DNA of 10,382 nt from Palsa-504 sp003136255. GTDB taxonomy: Bacteria > Actinomycetota > Actinomycetes > Streptosporangiales > Streptosporangiaceae. The notes beneath the pieces are model-generated. The model had not been told where the DNA came from, did not search any database, and saw only the letters and a list, made by a program, of their open reading frames with translations. The stretch spans positions 1-10,382 of the forward strand of contig PLDT01000465.1 in the NCBI GenBank assembly GCA_003136255.1, read 5' to 3'. Shown in pieces: positions 8,141 to 10,382 of the stretch (positions within the stretch are counted from its first letter, which is position 1; each line of letters starts with the position of its first letter). Both the position numbers and the translations under genes were made by a program.

Positions 8141-8160
8141 GTGCTGAGCTGCTCCCGGTC
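8101..8160. repeat. 30-bp tandem duplication spanning the patatin start
   Basis: On the minus strand, units 8160-8131 and 8130-8101 match at 22 of 30 positions. Each carries CCGGGA, CAGCTC and ACGTGAAC at the same offsets, so each has its own purine-rich stretch and its own GTG. In protein the copies read VNDQPGTAPY and VNGQPDRPEL. Confidence 0.85.
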
Positions 8161-8165
8161 GAAGC

Positions 8166-9182
8166 TCACGAGGCGGGCCCCCCGTCTGGCAAGCGGCTGG
8201 CGCCCAGCGCCTCGACCGCCTGGCTGCGTCCCTTGACCTGGATGGCCGACGGCGCGGTGAAGGCGAAGCTCGCCGCGGTCGTGCGGTGGACGGCGTCGGT
8301 CACCAGCACGTCCGGCCGCCCGTCCCGGCCGGCCAGTCCGGAGAGCCGGAAGGCCACGTTCGTGGCATCGCCGAGCACCGTGACCAGCATCCCGGTCAGC
8401 AGGCTCACGGCCGCCGGGCCGGCGGCCACGCCCCACCCCATGTGCAGCGGCCGCCCGCCGGGATCGCGCAGGTCCAGGCCGGCCGCGATCCGCGGTACCG
8501 TCTCGGCCGCCTCGATCGCGAAGGCCGTCGCCGCCCGGGCCGCGTCCGGTATCGCGTCCGCCTCCCAGGTCGCGAAGAACGCGTCACCCACGTAGTTGCT
8601 GAGCGTGCCGTGATGCCGGGCGAGGATCTGCCGCAACTCGGCGTAGAGGCGGTCGATGTTCTCCAGCAGCACGCGGTCACCGGTGTACTCGGCGATGGCC
8701 GAAAAACTCACGATGTCGCCGACCACCATCAGCATGTGCATCACCGTGACCTGCCGGAGGGTCATCGGCCCCCGGGCCGTGACCTGCGCTTCGGTATCTT
8801 CGGTGGCCGCGAACCGCCGGGACCGGAACTCCAGTTCCGCCGGACCCAGGCGAATCCGGTCGCCGGGCGTGATCCTGACCGGTATGGATCGCTCGATCCG
8901 CTGTCCGTTGAGCCGGGTCCCGTTCGTGCTGAAGTCCGTCAGCCAGGCCTGATCGTGAGCGAAATCCAGCCTCAGCTCCAGGTGCGCCCTGGAGACCTCC
9001 GGGTCGTCGATCAGCAACCGGTGCCGCTCATCGACGCCGACGCAATGGCGGCCGACGACGAGCCAGTCGTAGATCGGCGTCGACTGCTCCTCGGCGCCGT
9101 CCGGCGCCATGACGAGCATGGCGGGTACCGCCTCCTCGGCTTCCCCGACGCCGCCCTGGTCGTCTCCGGTGTCATCGCTCAT
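8166..9182 (-). CDS. FHA-class III nucleotidyl cyclase
   Basis: This 338-residue soluble protein makes a cyclic nucleotide from a nucleoside triphosphate. Residues about 40-120 are an FHA domain (Gly44-Arg45, VSRAHLEL with Ser64 and His67, STNGTRLNG with Asn87), which would bind a phosphothreonine partner. Residues about 150-325 are a class III cyclase domain. Both metal aspartates are present (Asp156 in GDIVSFS, Asp200 in YVGDAFF), as are the transition-state Asn275 and Arg279 in GDATNVAFRL. The two residues that normally select adenine are changed: the Lys position is Asn196 and the Asp position is Thr268. The ATG at 9182 is preferred over the in-frame GTG at 9218 because a TAAAAT box lies 8 nt before it. 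It is the first gene of the operon, and two downstream products bind cyclic nucleotides. An active cyclase is likely; its substrate is not certain. Confidence 0.9.
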   Translation of the reverse strand: MSDDTGDDQGGVGEAEEAVPAMLVMAPDGAEEQSTPIYDWLVVGRHCVGVDERHRLLIDDPEVSRAHLELRLDFAHDQAWLTDFSTNGTRLNGQRIERSIPVRITPGDRIRLGPAELEFRSRRFAATEDTEAQVTARGPMTLRQVTVMHMLMVVGDIVSFSAIAEYTGDRVLLENIDRLYAELRQILARHHGTLSNYVGDAFFATWEADAIPDAARAATAFAIEAAETVPRIAAGLDLRDPGGRPLHMGWGVAAGPAAVSLLTGMLVTVLGDATNVAFRLSGLAGRDGRPDVLVTDAVHRTTAASFAFTAPSAIQVKGRSQAVEALGASRLPDGGPAS

Positions 9183-9187
9183 CGGGC

Positions 9188-9200
9188 TGCATTTTATGCA
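9188..9200. promoter_or_regulatory. Palindrome TGCAT-TTT-ATGCA (possible operator)
   Basis: A perfect 5-bp inverted repeat with a 3-nt spacer covers the cyclase -10 box. Its position would let a dimeric regulator block the operon promoter. It is short and could be chance, though it is the most AT-rich spot in a very GC-rich region. Confidence 0.4.
9191..9196 (-). promoter_or_regulatory. -10 box TAAAAT of the cyclase operon
   Basis: On the minus strand TAAAAT ends 8 nt before the ATG at 9182, so transcription would begin at or within about 2 nt of the start codon. There is no Shine-Dalgarno. A clear -35 is not seen. Confidence 0.6.
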
Positions 9201-9224
9201 CCCGTCGACCCGATCCACTAACCC

Positions 9225-9239
9225 AGCCTGGCGGAGGCT
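9225..9239. repeat. Inverted repeat AGCCT-GGCGG-AGGCT
   Basis: A perfect 5-bp stem with a 5-nt loop lies between the divergent cyclase and laccase-domain promoters, about 20 bp upstream of the TAGGAT box. It could be a regulator site; weak evidence. Confidence 0.3.
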
Positions 9240-9260
9240 AGCCCGGCCCGGCGGGCCCGC

Positions 9261-9266
9261 TAGGAT
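9261..9266 (+). promoter_or_regulatory. -10 box TAGGAT of the laccase-domain gene
   Basis: TAGGAT fits TANNNT and ends 8 nt before the ATG at 9275, the same spacing as the divergent cyclase promoter. It suggests a leaderless or near-leaderless transcript. Confidence 0.55.
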
Positions 9267-9274
9267 CGCTCCCG

Positions 9275-10162
9275 ATGACCCCCCAGTCCCAGCCGCTCCC
9301 GGCGAGCGCCCTTCCCGCCGGCCCGGCCCGGATCCGCGCGGCCGGCGCGCTGAACCTGCTGACCTGGCCCGCGCTGGAGGCGTCCGGCGCGGACGCGGTC
9401 GTCACCGCCCGCAGCGGCGGCGTGTCGTCCGGGCCGTATGCGACGCTGAACCTGAGCCTGTCCGTGGGCGACAACCCGGCCCGGGTCCTGGAGAACCGGC
9501 GCCGGCTCGCGGCCGCCTTCGGCGCGGACCCCGGTGATTTCGTCTTCGCCCGCCAGGTGCACGGAGCCACGGTCCGGATCGTCGGCCGGGCCAACCGGGG
9601 GAGCGGCGCCCTCACCCTGGACGACGCCGTGCCGGACACCGACGCTCTGGTCACCACGTCGCCGGACGTGGTCCTGGCCATCTTGACCGCGGACTGCGTG
9701 CCGATCGTCCTGCACGACCCGGTGGCCGGCGTGCTGGCCTGCGTGCACGCGGGCTGGCGCGGCACCGTCGCCCGGGTGCCGGCCACGGCCGTGGCCGCGA
9801 TGGAATCCCTCGGCTCCCGCCCGTCAGACATCCTGGCCGGCGTCGGCCCCGCCGTCGCGCCCGCCCGCTACCAGGTCGGCCCCGACGTCCACCAGGCCGT
9901 CACCCACGCCTTCGGCCCCGCCGCCTCGAGCTTCATCCGCCCAGACCCCGCCGCCCCCGGCCGCTGGCTCCTTGACCTGTGGTCCGCCAACCGCCACGTC
10001 CTCCGCGAAGCCGGCCTCCCCGACTCCCAGATCCACATCACCACCCTCCCCACCGGCCACGGCCACTTCTTCAGTGACCGCGTGGCGCGCCCGTGCGGAC
10101 GTCTAGCCCTCGTCGCCCGCCTCCGCCCCCGGGGCCAGGACACCATGACTACGGCACCCTGA
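9275..10162 (+). CDS. pgeF: Laccase-domain protein, YfiH/PgeF family
   Basis: This 295-residue protein belongs to the multicopper-oxidase-like but mononuclear-zinc YfiH/LACC1 family. Members have purine nucleoside phosphorylase/adenosine deaminase activity, and E. coli PgeF edits peptidoglycan precursors. The family motifs are intact: SGGVSSGPYATLNLS, QVHG (His ligand), ADCVPIVLHDP (Cys ligand), VHAGWRGT (His ligand) and a terminal FFSDR...GRLALVARL. It is longer than the usual 240-250 residues because of about 25 extra, Ala/Pro-rich N-terminal residues; the ATG at 9275 is kept because a TAGGAT box is well placed for it, but a later start is possible. In many actinobacteria this gene follows ftsZ in the division cluster; here it instead sits divergent from a cyclase operon. 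The symbol is by family and the exact role is not proven. Confidence 0.9.
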   Translation: MTPQSQPLPASALPAGPARIRAAGALNLLTWPALEASGADAVVTARSGGVSSGPYATLNLSLSVGDNPARVLENRRRLAAAFGADPGDFVFARQVHGATVRIVGRANRGSGALTLDDAVPDTDALVTTSPDVVLAILTADCVPIVLHDPVAGVLACVHAGWRGTVARVPATAVAAMESLGSRPSDILAGVGPAVAPARYQVGPDVHQAVTHAFGPAASSFIRPDPAAPGRWLLDLWSANRHVLREAGLPDSQIHITTLPTGHGHFFSDRVARPCGRLALVARLRPRGQDTMTTAP

Positions 10163-10185
10163 TGGCTCTATCCGTTAGGGTGCCG
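10152..10185 (+). terminator. Hairpin at the pgeF stop codon (possible terminator)
   Basis: CGGCACCCT (10152-10160) and AGGGTGCCG (10177-10185) form a perfect 9-bp stem with a 16-nt loop, and the pgeF TGA begins at the last base of the left arm (10160). No T-tract follows, which is common in high-GC actinomycetes. It could also be a regulatory hairpin. Confidence 0.5.
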
Positions 10186-10382
10186 GGTCCGTGTGCGTCA
10201 CGGGCCATGAGGCTCGGTGTGCCCGATCCGCGCTGTGCGGTCCGGGTCTGGCAGGTCAGCTCTTGTCGCCGGTGATACCAGCGTGCCCCGCGCTACGTAT
10301 GTCAATGATCGTCGCGTTCCAGCCGGGAAAGATCCGGGATGATATGGGCTTCCGGGAGCGGTTTGGGTACTGTGGACCCCCT
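10186..10382. other. No recognised gene; end of window
   Basis: This stretch is less GC-rich than the rest. A plus-strand frame from GTG at 10191 stays open to the window end (about 64 codons, Cys-rich, no recognised motif). Three copies of CCGGGA lie at 10323, 10334 and 10352, and a TACTGT hexamer at 10368-10373 could be a -10 box for a gene beyond the window. None of this is firm. Confidence 0.4.

Noticed and set aside
4170..9182. Type II CBASS operon
   Set aside because: There is no CD-NTase, no E2 domain and no Cap3-type peptidase; the cyclase is class III. Only the functional analogy is kept as a finding.
9183..9218. Cyclase start at GTG 9218
   Set aside because: It would place the -10 box inside the coding region; ATG 9182 fits the promoter.
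10176..10181. TAGGGT as a -10 box for the frame at 10191
   Set aside because: The hexamer overlaps the right arm of the hairpin (10177-10185), and the frame has no recognised product.
1..10382. CRISPR arrays, tRNA/rRNA genes, insertion sequences
   Set aside because: No repeat-spacer pattern, no tRNA-like or rRNA-like sequence and no transposase was seen on either strand.

Overview
The window is high-GC DNA from an actinomycete. The evidence is the strong G/C bias at third codon positions, GTG starts, TANNNT-type -10 boxes placed 6-8 nt before start codons (leaderless transcripts), and gene families typical of Actinobacteria: an Rv1747-like FHA-ABC exporter, an Rv1355c/MoeY-like nitroreductase-E1 fusion, an FHA-class III cyclase and a cNMP-binding patatin. 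The genus cannot be fixed from the sequence. Two NN placeholders (1917-1918 and 3000-3001) mark assembly breaks. The second one clearly hides real sequence.

Layout. Positions 1-1935 (+) hold the C-terminal part of an FHA-ABC exporter that starts before the window. Positions 1972-2999 (+) hold a family M19 membrane-type dipeptidase with a leaderless-looking start; its C-terminus is lost in the second gap. On the minus strand, from 9182 down to the gap at 3001, four genes form one tight operon. In order of transcription these are: an FHA-class III nucleotidyl cyclase (9182-8166), a cyclic-nucleotide-binding patatin/NTE-type lipase (8140-6266), a nitroreductase-E1 (ThiF) fusion (6233-4170), and a FeeM/LuxI-like N-acyltransferase fused to a C-terminal cyclic-nucleotide-binding domain (4173 to the gap). 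The gaps between them are 25 nt, 32 nt and a 4-nt ATGA overlap. Divergent from this operon is a pgeF/YfiH-like laccase-domain gene (9275-10162, +), followed by 220 bp with no recognised gene.

How the genes may work together (inference). The first operon gene makes a cyclic nucleotide, and two of the three downstream products carry a domain that binds one. The operon therefore looks like a self-contained second-messenger circuit. The sensor/cyclase input, through an FHA domain and so probably a Ser/Thr kinase, would control a lipase that can free fatty acids and an acyltransferase that could put an acyl group on an amine. The nitroreductase-E1 protein would adenylate a carboxylate and do a flavin redox step. 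The cyclase lacks both residues that normally select ATP, so the messenger need not be cAMP. Another FHA-bearing protein, the ABC exporter, lies nearby and could be an export partner. Two independent in-frame tandem duplications (30 bp at the patatin start, 36 bp at the E1/acyltransferase junction) sit exactly at translation-start regions of this operon.
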